A stretch of DNA of 64,000 bases from the NCBI RefSeq assembly GCF_000154705.2, contig NZ_CM002917.1, forward strand, positions 3,669,853 to 3,733,852. Reading direction: 5' to 3'. A model generated the notes under the pieces. That model was not told the origin of the DNA, ran no database searches, and saw nothing but the letters and a program-made list of their open reading frames with translations. Below are positions 34,129 through 43,899 of the stretch, piece after piece. The translations under genes and the position numbers were made by a program. Numbering within the stretch: the stretch's first letter is position 1; each line of letters begins with the position of its first letter. The DNA comes from Hoeflea phototrophica DFL-43. GTDB taxonomy: Bacteria > Pseudomonadota > Alphaproteobacteria > Rhizobiales > Rhizobiaceae.

Positions 34129-35507
34129 GTACGCCGGCGGTTCCGCTTTACAGTTACCAGCGCAAATGGATGCTCGATCCGGCGCGCTTCAAAATAGGCA
34201 TGTTCGCCCGCCAGACCGGCAAGACCTTCACCACCACGCTTGAGGTGGTCGACGATTGCTTCGCCGCAGCGCTCGCCAGCCGGCGGCAGCGCTGGGTGAT
34301 CCTGTCGCGCGGCGAACGCCAGGCGCGCGAGGCCATGAATGAAGGCGTCAAGCTGCATGCCAAGGCCTATGATCTGGCCATCGAGGCGCATGAATATGAC
34401 TGGCAGGGCCAGGAAGGCTCCTACCGGGCGATGGAGGTGGATCTGCCGCATGGCTCGAAGATCACAGCGCTGCCAGCCAATCCGGACACGGCGCGCGGGT
34501 TCTCGGCCAATGTCTTTCTCGACGAATTCGCCTTTCACAAGGATTCGGGCGCAATCTGGAAGGCGCTGTTTCCGGTTATCTCCGCCGGGTGGAAACTGCG
34601 GATCACCTCGACCCCGAATGGCAAGGGCAACAAGTTCTATGAGCTGATGACGGCGGAGGGCGATCGCTGGTCCAAGCATGAGGTCGACATCTACCGAGCC
34701 GTCGCCGACGGGTTGCCGCGCGACATCGAGGAGCTGCGCGAGGGCCTGGCTGACGAGGACGCCTGGGCGCAGGAATATGAACTCAAATGGCTCGACGAGG
34801 CTTCGGCCTGGCTGTCTTACGAGCTGATCTCCTCGGTCGAGGACGAGCGCGCGGGCGATCCGTATCTGTACCAGGGCGGCCCCTGCTATGTCGGCCGTGA
34901 CATCGGCCGGCGAAACGATCTGCATGTGATCTGGGTTTGGGAACTGGTCGGCGACGTGCTCTGGGAGCGCGAGCGGATCGAGCAGAAACGCGCGACCTTT
35001 GCCTCAATGGACGCGGCCTTTGACGATGTGATGGAGCGCTACCGCGTGGTTCGCGCCTGCATCGACCAGACCGGCATGGGCGAGAAGGTGGTCGAAGACG
35101 CGCAAACCCGTCACGGCAGCCGCATCGAGGGCGTGCTGTTCACCGGCCCCAACAAGCTGGTGATGGCGACGGCCGGCAAGGAGGCTTTCGAGGACCGGCG
35201 CGTGCGCATCACCATGGGCGACGCAAAACTGCGCGCGGATCTGCACAAATTGCGCAAGGTGGCCTCGGCCACCGGCGCGCCGCGTTTTGTCGCCGAGCGC
35301 GACGACGACCATGCCGACCGGACCTGGGCGGCGTTTCTCGGCATTCATGCGGCCTCCGAAGGCCGGGCCGATTATGACTACCGGCCGGTCACTGCCGCCA
35401 CGCCCTCGCAACAAGCCCGGCGTTTCGACGATCCAGGCGAGGACGAGGACTTTGGCCGCGGCTGGTGGACGCCGCCCTTGGGCGCAGGCGTTAGAGGAGG
35501 TTTCTAG
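34125..35507 (+). CDS. Large terminase subunit (Mu gp28 type)
   Basis: The protein is 460 residues. The ATPase motor has the P-loop-like FARQTGKTFTTTL and Walker B NVFLDEFAF. The nuclease half has the RNase-H-like Asp cluster, starting at YVGRDIGRRNDLHVIWVWEL and including ACIDQTGMGEKVVED. It packages prophage and flanking host DNA. Overlaps the small terminase by 4 bp. Confidence 0.9.
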   Translation: MSTPAVPLYSYQRKWMLDPARFKIGMFARQTGKTFTTTLEVVDDCFAAALASRRQRWVILSRGERQAREAMNEGVKLHAKAYDLAIEAHEYDWQGQEGSYRAMEVDLPHGSKITALPANPDTARGFSANVFLDEFAFHKDSGAIWKALFPVISAGWKLRITSTPNGKGNKFYELMTAEGDRWSKHEVDIYRAVADGLPRDIEELREGLADEDAWAQEYELKWLDEASAWLSYELISSVEDERAGDPYLYQGGPCYVGRDIGRRNDLHVIWVWELVGDVLWERERIEQKRATFASMDAAFDDVMERYRVVRACIDQTGMGEKVVEDAQTRHGSRIEGVLFTGPNKLVMATAGKEAFEDRRVRITMGDAKLRADLHKLRKVASATGAPRFVAERDDDHADRTWAAFLGIHAASEGRADYDYRPVTAATPSQQARRFDDPGEDEDFGRGWWTPPLGAGVRGGF

Positions 35508-35509
35508 GA

Positions 35510-37108
35510 ATGGACTATTTCAAGGGACTGACCGACCAGTGGGGCCGGCCGATCGAAAAGCGGCTGCTGACCGAGGAGATCGCAGCACCGACGATCACCG
35601 GCGTGCGTTCGCCGCTCACCGGCTATCCCGGCGACGGGCTCAATCCGGTCCGGCTTGCGGCGATCCTGCGCGAGGCCGACACCGGCGATCCACTGCGCTA
35701 TCTCGAACTGGCCGAAACGGTTGAGGAGCGCGACCTGCACTATGCCGGCGTGCTTGGCACCCGCAAGCGCTCGGTCAGCCAGCTGGAGATCACCGTCGAG
35801 GCGGCCTGCGAAGACGCGCAGCACGAAGCGCAAGCCGAGGCGGTGCGCGAATGGCTCAAGCGCGATGAACTGGCCGACGAGCTGTTCGACATGCTCGACG
35901 CCGTCGGCAAGGGCTACTCCTTCACCGAGATTATCTGGGACACCTCGGAAGGCCAATGGCGGCCGGACCGGCTGGAATGGCGCGACCCACGCTGGTTCCG
36001 GTTTGATCGCAATGACGCCACCACGCCCTATCTGATCGGCGAGCATGGCGAGGAGTTGCAGCTGCCGGGCTTCAAGTTTGTGCGCGCGGTGATGCGGGCC
36101 AAATCCGGCCTGCCGGTGCGCTCGGGCCTGGCGCGCATTGTCGCCTGGGCCTGGATGTTCAAGGCGTTTACCCAGCGCGATTGGGCGATCTTCACCCAGA
36201 CCTATGGCCAGCCGGTCCGGATCGGCAAATACGGCCCCGGCGCCACCGAGAAGGACCGCGATACGCTCTACCGGGCGGTGGCCAACATCGCCGGCGACTG
36301 CGCCGCCATCATTCCCGAATCGATGCTGATCGAATTTGTCGAGGCCAAGAATCTCGGCACCGGTCATTCCAACTATCTGGAGCGCTCCGACTGGCTCGAC
36401 CAGCAGGTCTCCAAAGCCACGCTTGGCCAGACCGCGACCACCGACGCCATCGCCGGCGGCCATGCAGTCGGCCGCGAGCACCGCCAGGTGCAGGAGGACA
36501 TCGAGCGCGCCGACGCCAAGACGCTGTCGGCGATCATCAACCGGGACCTGATCCGGCCCTGGATGATGCTGGAGCATGGCGAGGCGAAGGATTGCCCGCG
36601 GGTGAAGATCGGCCGCGCCGAGGAGACCGACATCAAGACCGCCGTCGACGCGGTGACCTCGCTGGTGCCGTTCGGGCTGCGCGTCGGACAAAACCAGATG
36701 CGCGACATCATCGGCATCGGCGCACCGGCCGAGGATGATGATTTGCTGGCGGCTCCGGTTCCTTCAACCGTCAACGAACCAGGCGAACACAGTGACTCAA
36801 ACACCTCAACGCCGCCTGAGCCGGAACGCAAGGAGGCGCGCCACGCCGAAGAACCCAGGCCGGCGCGATTGCCGCTCGACGCCATCGCCGAGAGCGCAGC
36901 GGCTGAGGCCCGGCCAGCGGTGGCGCAGCTGCTGACCACGATCCGCGAGATCGCGGACCAAGCGGAGAACCTGGACGAACTGCGCACCCTGCTGGAAACG
37001 GCCAGCGGCGGCGATCTCGCCGATCTGGAAGCGGCGATGCGCCAGGCGATGCTGCTGGCCGAGCTGGCCGGCCGCGCCGAGATCGAGCCTCTACCAGGTC
37101 CGGACTGA
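35510..37108 (+). CDS. Portal protein (Mu gp29 type, DUF935)
   Basis: The protein is 532 residues. Family segments include RYLELAETVEERDLHYAGVL, GTRKRSVSQLEI, GYSFTEIIWDT and FTQTYGQPVRIGKYGPGATE. The acidic C-terminal tail is helical. GGAGG lies before the ATG at 35510. It forms the DNA entry vertex of the head. Confidence 0.9.
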   Translation: MDYFKGLTDQWGRPIEKRLLTEEIAAPTITGVRSPLTGYPGDGLNPVRLAAILREADTGDPLRYLELAETVEERDLHYAGVLGTRKRSVSQLEITVEAACEDAQHEAQAEAVREWLKRDELADELFDMLDAVGKGYSFTEIIWDTSEGQWRPDRLEWRDPRWFRFDRNDATTPYLIGEHGEELQLPGFKFVRAVMRAKSGLPVRSGLARIVAWAWMFKAFTQRDWAIFTQTYGQPVRIGKYGPGATEKDRDTLYRAVANIAGDCAAIIPESMLIEFVEAKNLGTGHSNYLERSDWLDQQVSKATLGQTATTDAIAGGHAVGREHRQVQEDIERADAKTLSAIINRDLIRPWMMLEHGEAKDCPRVKIGRAEETDIKTAVDAVTSLVPFGLRVGQNQMRDIIGIGAPAEDDDLLAAPVPSTVNEPGEHSDSNTSTPPEPERKEARHAEEPRPARLPLDAIAESAAAEARPAVAQLLTTIREIADQAENLDELRTLLETASGGDLADLEAAMRQAMLLAELAGRAEIEPLPGPD

Positions 37109-37112
37109 GACC

Positions 37113-37793
37113 ATGGTGGACAGCGTCAAGTTCAACGAGGCGATCAACTTCCTGCGCCAGCGCCTGGCGCTGCCCGACGGCGTCTGGCTGAAGTTGTTCC
37201 AGGAAGCGGACAAGGCGGCGCGTGATCGCTCTGCCGGGATGAGCGAGGCGATGGTGCGCGACATCCTCGAAGCGGTGCTGACCGCGCTTGAAGAGGGTAC
37301 AACGGTTGAAACTTTCCGCGACGATTTCGACGCGATCGCCACCGCGCGTGGATGGGCGGGAGATAATACCGTCGGCTGGCGTTCGGCGCTGACCTTCCGG
37401 GTGATGACGGCGCAGGCGATGGCAGCCGGACGCTGGCGGCAGATCCAGCGGCTGAAAGCGCGCCGCCCCTGGCTTAGATACATCACCGCCGGCGACCACC
37501 GCGTCCGCGACGCGCACAAGGCCTGGCACGGGATCATCCTCTCAGCTGATGACCCCTGGTGGCAAACACATTTCCCGCCCAACGGCTTCAACTGCCGTTG
37601 CCATGTGCAGCAGTTGTCGGACCGGGATCTTAAGCGCTATGGATTGAACGTTACGCCGGAAGCGCCGTCGCGCAAGACTGTGATCAGGTTTGCACGCGGG
37701 GTGGATGGCGTTCGGAAGCCGGTGGAGGTGCCGGAGGGGATTGATCCGGGTTTTGCGGTGAATTTGGGGGAAATGGATATCAATTCTGCTTGA
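37113..37793 (+). CDS. Head morphogenesis protein (Mu F/gp30, SPP1 gp7 type), C-terminus probably altered by insertion
   Basis: The protein is 226 residues. The minor-head signature is present: YITAGDHRVRDAHKAWHG, then HFPPNGFNCRCHVQQLSD. After PEGIDPGFAVNLG the sequence changes to EMDINSA and stops. In this family the segment usually continues (PGFAYNPG...), so about 100 or more residues may be missing. The end coincides with the left side of the opposite-strand restriction/methyltransferase gene. I read this as truncation by cargo insertion, although shorter natural forms exist. Confidence 0.8.
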   Translation: MVDSVKFNEAINFLRQRLALPDGVWLKLFQEADKAARDRSAGMSEAMVRDILEAVLTALEEGTTVETFRDDFDAIATARGWAGDNTVGWRSALTFRVMTAQAMAAGRWRQIQRLKARRPWLRYITAGDHRVRDAHKAWHGIILSADDPWWQTHFPPNGFNCRCHVQQLSDRDLKRYGLNVTPEAPSRKTVIRFARGVDGVRKPVEVPEGIDPGFAVNLGEMDINSA

Positions 37794-37997
37794 TGGCCTA
37801 AATTAGGGCTTTTGCAACTTGTCCGGATAGGCAAACCGCCTCCAACTGGGTGATGATGGCTGCTCCAAATTGGGATGACAACAGGCATCTGCCAAGTGCA
37901 CCAGAGGCGCGTTGGCTGAGCCATTGCGGCACCCATTTTTCTCATCAGTAGCTCTGAAGAAGGGAGTTGTGAGATCTAATTCTGTCTTAAGTTGCCG

Positions 37998-40900
37998 CTA
38001 CCCAAGCAGTTCAAATACGAGCTCGTCTATTTCCTGACCCTCGCTGGTAGCTTCAAGATGAGCACGGATATGCCGCCGCGTTGCCGCAAAATGCAGGTTG
38101 GGGTCGATAGGAAACACTGCGGCGATTTCTTCAGCGCGCTTTCCCAGTTCGGAGAGGCGGTTATGCAACGCGATCGCCGGATCATATTTGGGGATAGGCA
38201 CCTCCCACACGTGCTTGTGAATATCCCTCTCGTCCTTACCGTAGGACATGAACGGTCGCACCAACTCGGTCGTGACGGGTGCATTCATGACAGCGCACAA
38301 ATAGTCCGCCTCCGCCTCAGTTTCCATTGAAGCCCAGTACAAGCCATTGGCAATTACAGCCCTCTTGTTTTTTACCTTGGCAGCCATCAGATGCATTCCA
38401 GCACGATTATATACTAGCCGAAGCTGTGGGATCGGGAACTGTTTGGAAAGCGAAGATTGGTAGTCCAACCGCTGCGTAAGGGTTAGCCGATCACTAGACC
38501 GTTTTTCGAGCCAGATAGCCTCCGCGCGTTCCCACCACTGGCTGAGTCCTGGGTGAAGATCGAATTGAGATTTATTTAGCATACCGCTCTTTTGGCAGGG
38601 GAGCACGGCCATCTGCGCGTCGCCCAAGCGGAATGGATAGGCGTTGTCGCCGGTGAAGAAGGGGCGAAGGAATTCCGTCTCAACGACGCCTGTTATGCTC
38701 GGTACATCTTTCCAAGGCTTCTTCTCCTGAACGCTCCTTGAGGAGATTATGGCCTTTCTGCCCGTTGGAAGCCCAAGCGAGCTTGCGGGTTGTTCCTCGA
38801 CCACGAAGACCATCCTTGGAGTGAAAGTGGCTCCCTGAGCGAAGGCCTGATGGTAGGGTGATTTCGTCAGCTGGCCAACATATTTGACCTGACCCGACTC
38901 CCTGCTTAAGGTCTTGCTGGCTTCCATCCAAGGCATGTTCGGCTCGGACAAACCACCGCTCCAGATTTCCGCCTTTACTGGCATCTCGCGTCCGGCCCAG
39001 GTCCCTTCGCCTTGCCTTGTCTCACGAGTGTGTTCTTCGCGCATTCCAAACACCACAGACGCTGCCCGTGGAAAGAAATGCGGACGGATGCGTCGCAAGT
39101 CCCATGACGGTTCGAATGCTATAGCGGCATTACCGGAACCGTCTCCATAGTAGCCGCTCCGGAAACCCGTGTAGTGCTCCCGATCGATCGCAGCATTCGG
39201 CAGCACCAGTCCGAACCTGCCATTGACTTTCAGATAGAGCTCGCAAGCCCTGACAGCGAACAGTCCTGACAAGTCTTGATGGGTCGAAAGTTCTCCCCCG
39301 GCCCACAGTCCCCGATCCTCACTCATGTTGCGGAACGAGGTCTGCATGTCCGACGTCATTTTCCGATAGGCGAGCCAAGGGGGATTCCCGACTAGGACAT
39401 CGACCCGGTTTTTCGGGCGCGACAGCCAGAGCGGCCGGGCAAGGTTCCTGATATAGTAGCCCCAGATGTGGTCACGACCTTCATCGTGCAATTGACACAT
39501 AGTCTCAAACGTCGCCTCAATCGTCGGCTTAAACCTGTCCGGTATGGCAAGGCGCTGGAAAACCGCGTTCATTGACGGCACCGCCGACTTCGGCTTTCGT
39601 GTCGCAGCCTTTTTGGCCATCTCGTTCACAAGTTCGTCGAATCTCGCCGCGTCGTCCACAAGCGCGTCCGGGAAGGAAAGCTTGTTGCCGAACAGGTCCT
39701 TCTTGTCGTCCGTCTGAATAACCAGATTCCCGGCCGTCCACAGATCAGTGTTCTGCTCCTGCCATTGAAGACTGTCGCCGAGATAGACGGGTATGTGAAT
39801 CGTTCCGCGGTCGGGATCGATTAATCTATGCCTACCTATAGCCAGTAAATAGGTAACCCGGGCCAGCGTGACGGCAACGGGATGGAGGTCCATACCAATG
39901 ACGTGCTCCGTAACGCCATCAATTAATTGTCCGACAGTCATACCCTTTGCCTCGGCCGCAACGATGTATCTCCGGATTGCATGGAAGAGAAAGGTTCCTG
40001 AGCCACATGCCGCGTCGAGCACTCGGGAATTCAGGGGCTCGGTCACTGTTTCCTGAACGACAATGTCGGCGAGCCAATCAGGTGTGTAATATTCGCCGAG
40101 GCGTTGCCTTGTTTCGGTTCCGATGACGCTCTCGTAGAGCACCTTTAATACGTCTTGTTCGACTTTGCTCCACTCGAAACGAGCGAGGCGCTTTGCGAGT
40201 GTCCTGACAAAAACGTCGCCACCGTCGATCTCTACGATCCAATCGAAGAAGTCCGCCTCGACCACCCCATGAATGCCACTTTCGTCAAATTTCTCTCCAG
40301 CCAACAGCGCGGCGGGGTTCAGCGATTGTACGGGAAGGCCAAGGACGGCATGAGCGATGATCTCGGCCGTGTTCACAAGAAGCGTGTGTTCGATGAAGAG
40401 GTCGTCCGTGTCCTCGAATGCGGTACCGAGAGCGGATGTCAGCAGCCGCGACCAAAGCGTCCGTTTCATTTGGACAGTAGGGCTGTCCTTGAATTGCTCA
40501 TAAAGCGACGCCATGGTGGCGCGGTCTAGTTGGTACGAGCTGCTCCCGGCACCCAGCCTCAGCTCAATGTTGCGGGCGGTTGGGGCGATATTTTGCGCTG
40601 TTGCAAGTACGCCTTCCAGCCAGACAGTGAACTTCTCCATATCCACCGCAGTCGGCTCAACCGTTATTGTCGATACTTCACGCAGCTTACCTTCGACGAG
40701 GTCGTAGCACAGCCATTCAGTACCGTCGGTCAATACCCCTACGTAGCGGAGGCCCGTCTGGTTCATCCGTAGTTCTACGTATCCGGCCAGTTGTTCGACG
40801 GCGTCCGGTTTAACCTTTCCCTTTCGAAGATCGCGCTTGACTTCGATAACCGTCGAACCGACTTCGACATCGATGCGCCTGCGGTCTCCCGTCTGCGATT

Positions 40901-41036
40901 CGAGCAAGACATTTGTGACATCGTCTTCGTGCAGATTGAGTGGCGCGCTCAAAATGAACTGGCGGACGTCGGCTTGAATCTCAGACTCAGTCCGCTTATC
41001 GTTTCGCTTTGCTATCCTTTCGAAAATTTCCAACAA
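37998..41036 (-). CDS. Type IIG-like restriction-modification protein (nuclease plus N6-adenine methyltransferase), prophage cargo
   Basis: The protein is 1012 residues. The N-terminal part has a PD-(D/E)xK-like site (RRIDVEVGSTVIEVKRDL). The middle is an N6-adenine methyltransferase of the Eco57I type: GEYYTPDWLADIVV, SAM motif LDAACGSGTFLFHA, GMDLHPVAVTLARV and catalytic VLVGNPPWLAYRK. The C-terminal part would hold target recognition (LRPFFTGDNAYPFRL, then QLRLVYNRAGMHL). It stands alone, on the strand opposite the late operon, inside the head block. It would defend the lysogen against other phages. Methyltransferase-only activity cannot be excluded. Confidence 0.82.
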   Translation of the reverse strand: MLEIFERIAKRNDKRTESEIQADVRQFILSAPLNLHEDDVTNVLLESQTGDRRRIDVEVGSTVIEVKRDLRKGKVKPDAVEQLAGYVELRMNQTGLRYVGVLTDGTEWLCYDLVEGKLREVSTITVEPTAVDMEKFTVWLEGVLATAQNIAPTARNIELRLGAGSSSYQLDRATMASLYEQFKDSPTVQMKRTLWSRLLTSALGTAFEDTDDLFIEHTLLVNTAEIIAHAVLGLPVQSLNPAALLAGEKFDESGIHGVVEADFFDWIVEIDGGDVFVRTLAKRLARFEWSKVEQDVLKVLYESVIGTETRQRLGEYYTPDWLADIVVQETVTEPLNSRVLDAACGSGTFLFHAIRRYIVAAEAKGMTVGQLIDGVTEHVIGMDLHPVAVTLARVTYLLAIGRHRLIDPDRGTIHIPVYLGDSLQWQEQNTDLWTAGNLVIQTDDKKDLFGNKLSFPDALVDDAARFDELVNEMAKKAATRKPKSAVPSMNAVFQRLAIPDRFKPTIEATFETMCQLHDEGRDHIWGYYIRNLARPLWLSRPKNRVDVLVGNPPWLAYRKMTSDMQTSFRNMSEDRGLWAGGELSTHQDLSGLFAVRACELYLKVNGRFGLVLPNAAIDREHYTGFRSGYYGDGSGNAAIAFEPSWDLRRIRPHFFPRAASVVFGMREEHTRETRQGEGTWAGREMPVKAEIWSGGLSEPNMPWMEASKTLSRESGQVKYVGQLTKSPYHQAFAQGATFTPRMVFVVEEQPASSLGLPTGRKAIISSRSVQEKKPWKDVPSITGVVETEFLRPFFTGDNAYPFRLGDAQMAVLPCQKSGMLNKSQFDLHPGLSQWWERAEAIWLEKRSSDRLTLTQRLDYQSSLSKQFPIPQLRLVYNRAGMHLMAAKVKNKRAVIANGLYWASMETEAEADYLCAVMNAPVTTELVRPFMSYGKDERDIHKHVWEVPIPKYDPAIALHNRLSELGKRAEEIAAVFPIDPNLHFAATRRHIRAHLEATSEGQEIDELVFELLG

Positions 41037-41430
41037 TGCCTGCTCCCTTGGACAGCAAGTCTCCGGATTTCATGGAGAACAATAATGTCACCCTGGATTC
41101 CTATCTGCCGTTGATTCCCCAACATCAACTTACTCTGCCAATTTTCATGCGCGGACAAGCCAAGCGTGCGAACTATTCCCTGTTTGCTGCCAACCGGGCC
41201 GGATCTCACTGCGTGCCTACGTGTATACCGCACACATCCGAAGATCTGTGCTGCTTTGCACATTACAACCAAGCCAACCGCACCCACGGGCTTTGAAACC
41301 CCTTTAAATTCGATTTGAAACCGAATGCCCGACCGCATTTCGCGCCAAACCGGGCTGATGCCCTTCCGGCCATTCCCCTGAACACCGTTTCATATGTTTT
41401 GCGAGCTGCCCGGCGGCCACTGTCGTCACC
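41037..41430. other. Intergenic stretch between the cargo gene and the phage protease
   Basis: About 390 bp without a convincing gene. It must hold the promoter of the minus-strand restriction/methyltransferase gene and the right cargo junction. A 95-codon forward frame (41009-41296) overlaps the cargo gene start and has no coding-like features. The sequence becomes phage-like in composition after about 41400. Confidence 0.45.
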
Positions 41431-42546
41431 ATGATGACCGCAGCCCAATCACAACGCAACTCCCGATCCGATCAGGCCCTAACGGCGCTGTGCACAGCCT
41501 TGCCCTTGCCCGATGCCGCCCAGGACAAGCCGGCACCAGAGTGGATCCATCTGCTGCCGACCGGATCGTTTTCCGGTGCGGACGGGCGTGGACCCTACCA
41601 TGTCAAAGACGCCAACCGGCTGGTCGAGGCCAGCCTTGAGGCGATGGCAGGCTCCGGCGTCGTTGACGAGAACCATGCGACAGATCTGGCAACGCCCAAA
41701 GGGGAGCCGGCGCCTGCGCGTGGCTGGATCACGGCGCTGGAAGCCCGGACCGATGGCATCTGGGGCAAGGTCGACTGGACCAGGGCCGGGCTGGCGCTTC
41801 TGGCCGACCGCGCCTACCGGCACATTTCGCCGGTGATCATGCATCTCAAGGACGGCACGGTGACCGCGATCCTGCGCGCGTCGCTGGTCAACAAGCCCAA
41901 TCTGCGCGGACTGGCCGCGCTCAACCAGGAGACCCCGATGGATTTCATGGACAGGTTACGCGCGGCGCTCGGTCTTGGCGACGAGGCCGGAGAGGACGCC
42001 GTGCTCGCTGGCATCAATGCTGCCAAGGGTGGGACCGCGCTGCAGGCAGCACTCAATGACGCGCTTGGGCCCATCGCCAGGGCGGCAGGGCTTGCCGAGG
42101 GCGCGGACGCCAAGGCTGTGCTGGCCGGCGTCGAGCAAATGGCCAAGGCGAAAACCTCGGGTGACGACACGACCGTGAAGGCGCTGCAGGCCGAGCTCAC
42201 CGAGGTGACCACCAAATTCACCGCACTTCAGACATCGATCGCCACCGACAGGGCGACAGCCTTTGTCGACGGCGCGATCAAGGCCGGACGGGTCGGCGTC
42301 AAGCCGCTGCGCGACCATTACATCGCCCGCCACGCCGCCAATCCGGCGGAGGTGGAAAAGGAGATCAATTCCTTTCCGTCTCTCGGACGCTCGGGCGCAA
42401 GCATCGAGCCACCGCCTGCGGCCAAGGATGGCCAGCTGGCGCTGAACGCAGAACAGCGCAGCGTTGCCACCATGCTTGGAATCGATCCGAAGGATTACGC
42501 CGAGACGCTGAAAGCCGAACGGGACGCCAGGGAGGCGATGCAATGA
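41431..42546 (+). CDS. Capsid maturation protease/scaffold (Mu I/gp32 type)
   Basis: The protein is 371 residues. The protease domain shows EWIHLLPTGSFSGADGRGPY, VVDENHATDLATPKGEPAPA and the ISPVIMHLKDG region. The C-terminal half is Ala-rich and helical, the internal scaffold part. No Shine-Dalgarno is seen before 41431, which fits the idea that its original upstream context was changed by the cargo. Overlaps the next gene by 4 bp. Confidence 0.88.
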   Translation: MMTAAQSQRNSRSDQALTALCTALPLPDAAQDKPAPEWIHLLPTGSFSGADGRGPYHVKDANRLVEASLEAMAGSGVVDENHATDLATPKGEPAPARGWITALEARTDGIWGKVDWTRAGLALLADRAYRHISPVIMHLKDGTVTAILRASLVNKPNLRGLAALNQETPMDFMDRLRAALGLGDEAGEDAVLAGINAAKGGTALQAALNDALGPIARAAGLAEGADAKAVLAGVEQMAKAKTSGDDTTVKALQAELTEVTTKFTALQTSIATDRATAFVDGAIKAGRVGVKPLRDHYIARHAANPAEVEKEINSFPSLGRSGASIEPPPAAKDGQLALNAEQRSVATMLGIDPKDYAETLKAERDAREAMQ

Positions 42547-42956
42547 CCGCGCTGACACAAGACCGCAACACGCTGGCGCAGCTGGGCGAGGTCCAGGAAT
42601 ATCCGGTGCTGGCTGCCGCAGTGATTTACGCCGGCTCCATCGCCTGCCTCGACGCCGCCGGCTGGGCGGTGCCAGGGACGACCGCCACGACGCTGATCGC
42701 CGCCGGCCGCGCCGAAGAACGCGCCGACAATTCCTCAGGCGGCAACGGGGCGATCACCGCCAAGGTGCGCGCCGGCGTGTTCCGGTTCGACAACTCCGCC
42801 GCCGCTGACGAGATCACCCGGGCCGAAATCGGCGACGATTGTTTCATCGTCGACGACCAGACCGTGGCCAAGACCGACGGCACCGGCACACGGTCGAAGG
42901 CCGGGACAATCGTCCAGATCGACACGCTCGGCGTCTGGGTCAGGATCGGGTTCTAA
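42543..42956 (+). CDS. Head decoration-like protein
   Basis: The protein is 137 residues, with an N-terminal extended part and beta-rich body (VLAAAVIYAGSIACLDAAGW, then FRFDNSAAADEITRAEIGDD). It sits between protease and major head gene, where Mu-like and lambda-like phages keep a capsid-stabilising protein. The family is judged from position and general pattern. Confidence 0.65.
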   Translation: MTALTQDRNTLAQLGEVQEYPVLAAAVIYAGSIACLDAAGWAVPGTTATTLIAAGRAEERADNSSGGNGAITAKVRAGVFRFDNSAAADEITRAEIGDDCFIVDDQTVAKTDGTGTRSKAGTIVQIDTLGVWVRIGF

Positions 42957-42979
42957 TCCCTCTTTCAGGAGCAAGCTTC

Positions 42980-43873
42980 ATGCTGATCAATTCTGCCAAT
43001 CTCGACGCGCTGCGCGTCGGCTTTTCCACCGCCTTCCAGGCAGGCCTCACTCAGGCGCCCAGCCAGTGGTCGAAGATCGCCACGAGGTTCACGTCAACAA
43101 CTGCGTCCAACAAATATGGCTGGCTCGGCGACGTTCCCGGCATGCGCAAGTGGATCGGACCACGCCACGTTCACGGGCTTAATCAATACGACTATTCGAT
43201 CGAGAACGAGCCATATGAGGAAACCATCGGAGTTGATCGGGACAATGTCGAGGACGACAATCTCGGCATTTACGCCCCGCGATTTTCGGCCATGGGCCGC
43301 GCGGTCGCCTCGTCCAAGGACACGCTTATCTTCGGCCTGTTGAAGGCCGGCTTCTCCACGCCCTGCTATGACGGCCAGTTCTTCTTCGATACCGACCATC
43401 CGGTTCTCGATAAGGACGGCAGTCCCGGCTCCGTGGCAAACACCGATGGCGGTGCCGGTGCGGGCTGGTATCTGATCGACAGTAAAATGCCGATCCTGCC
43501 GCTGATCTTGCAAATCAGAAAGGAAGCGCAATTCGTTTCCAAGGACCAGCCGACCGACGACAATGTCTTCATGGAGAAACGTTTTCTCTACGGCGCCGAT
43601 GGCCGATGGGCGGCCGGCTTCGGTTTCTGGCAGTGGACCTGGGGGTCGAAACAGACGCTCAACAAGGCCAATTATCGCAATGCCCGCGAAGCCCTTATGA
43701 GCATGAAAGGCGACTACGGCCGGCCGTTCGGCATCATGCCCGACCTGCTGGTCGTCCCGCCCTCGCTGGAGGGTGAAGCATTGGAAATCATCAATGCCGA
43801 ACGCGACGCCGCCGGCGCGACCAATGTCTACAAGGGCACGGCCGAACTGCTGGTCGTGCCCTGGCTCGCCTGA
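42980..43873 (+). CDS. Major head protein (Mu T/gp34 type)
   Basis: The protein is 297 residues from the ATG at 42980, with CAGGAG upstream. Mu T-type segments include SANLDALRVGFSTAFQAGL, YGWLGDVPGMRKWIGPRHVH, IGVDRDNVEDDNLGIYAPRF and FFDTDHPVLDKDG. It forms the icosahedral shell. Confidence 0.92.
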   Translation: MLINSANLDALRVGFSTAFQAGLTQAPSQWSKIATRFTSTTASNKYGWLGDVPGMRKWIGPRHVHGLNQYDYSIENEPYEETIGVDRDNVEDDNLGIYAPRFSAMGRAVASSKDTLIFGLLKAGFSTPCYDGQFFFDTDHPVLDKDGSPGSVANTDGGAGAGWYLIDSKMPILPLILQIRKEAQFVSKDQPTDDNVFMEKRFLYGADGRWAAGFGFWQWTWGSKQTLNKANYRNAREALMSMKGDYGRPFGIMPDLLVVPPSLEGEALEIINAERDAAGATNVYKGTAELLVVPWLA

Positions 43874-43899
43874 CGCAAAACCCGACCAGGAGATCATTT

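Noticed and set aside
35504..36691. Minus-strand open frame of 395 codons opposite the portal gene
   Set aside because: Antisense shadow of the DUF935 portal gene.
41009..41296. 95-codon forward frame at the cargo promoter
   Set aside because: Overlaps the start of the restriction/methyltransferase gene, has no ribosome site and no recognisable features.
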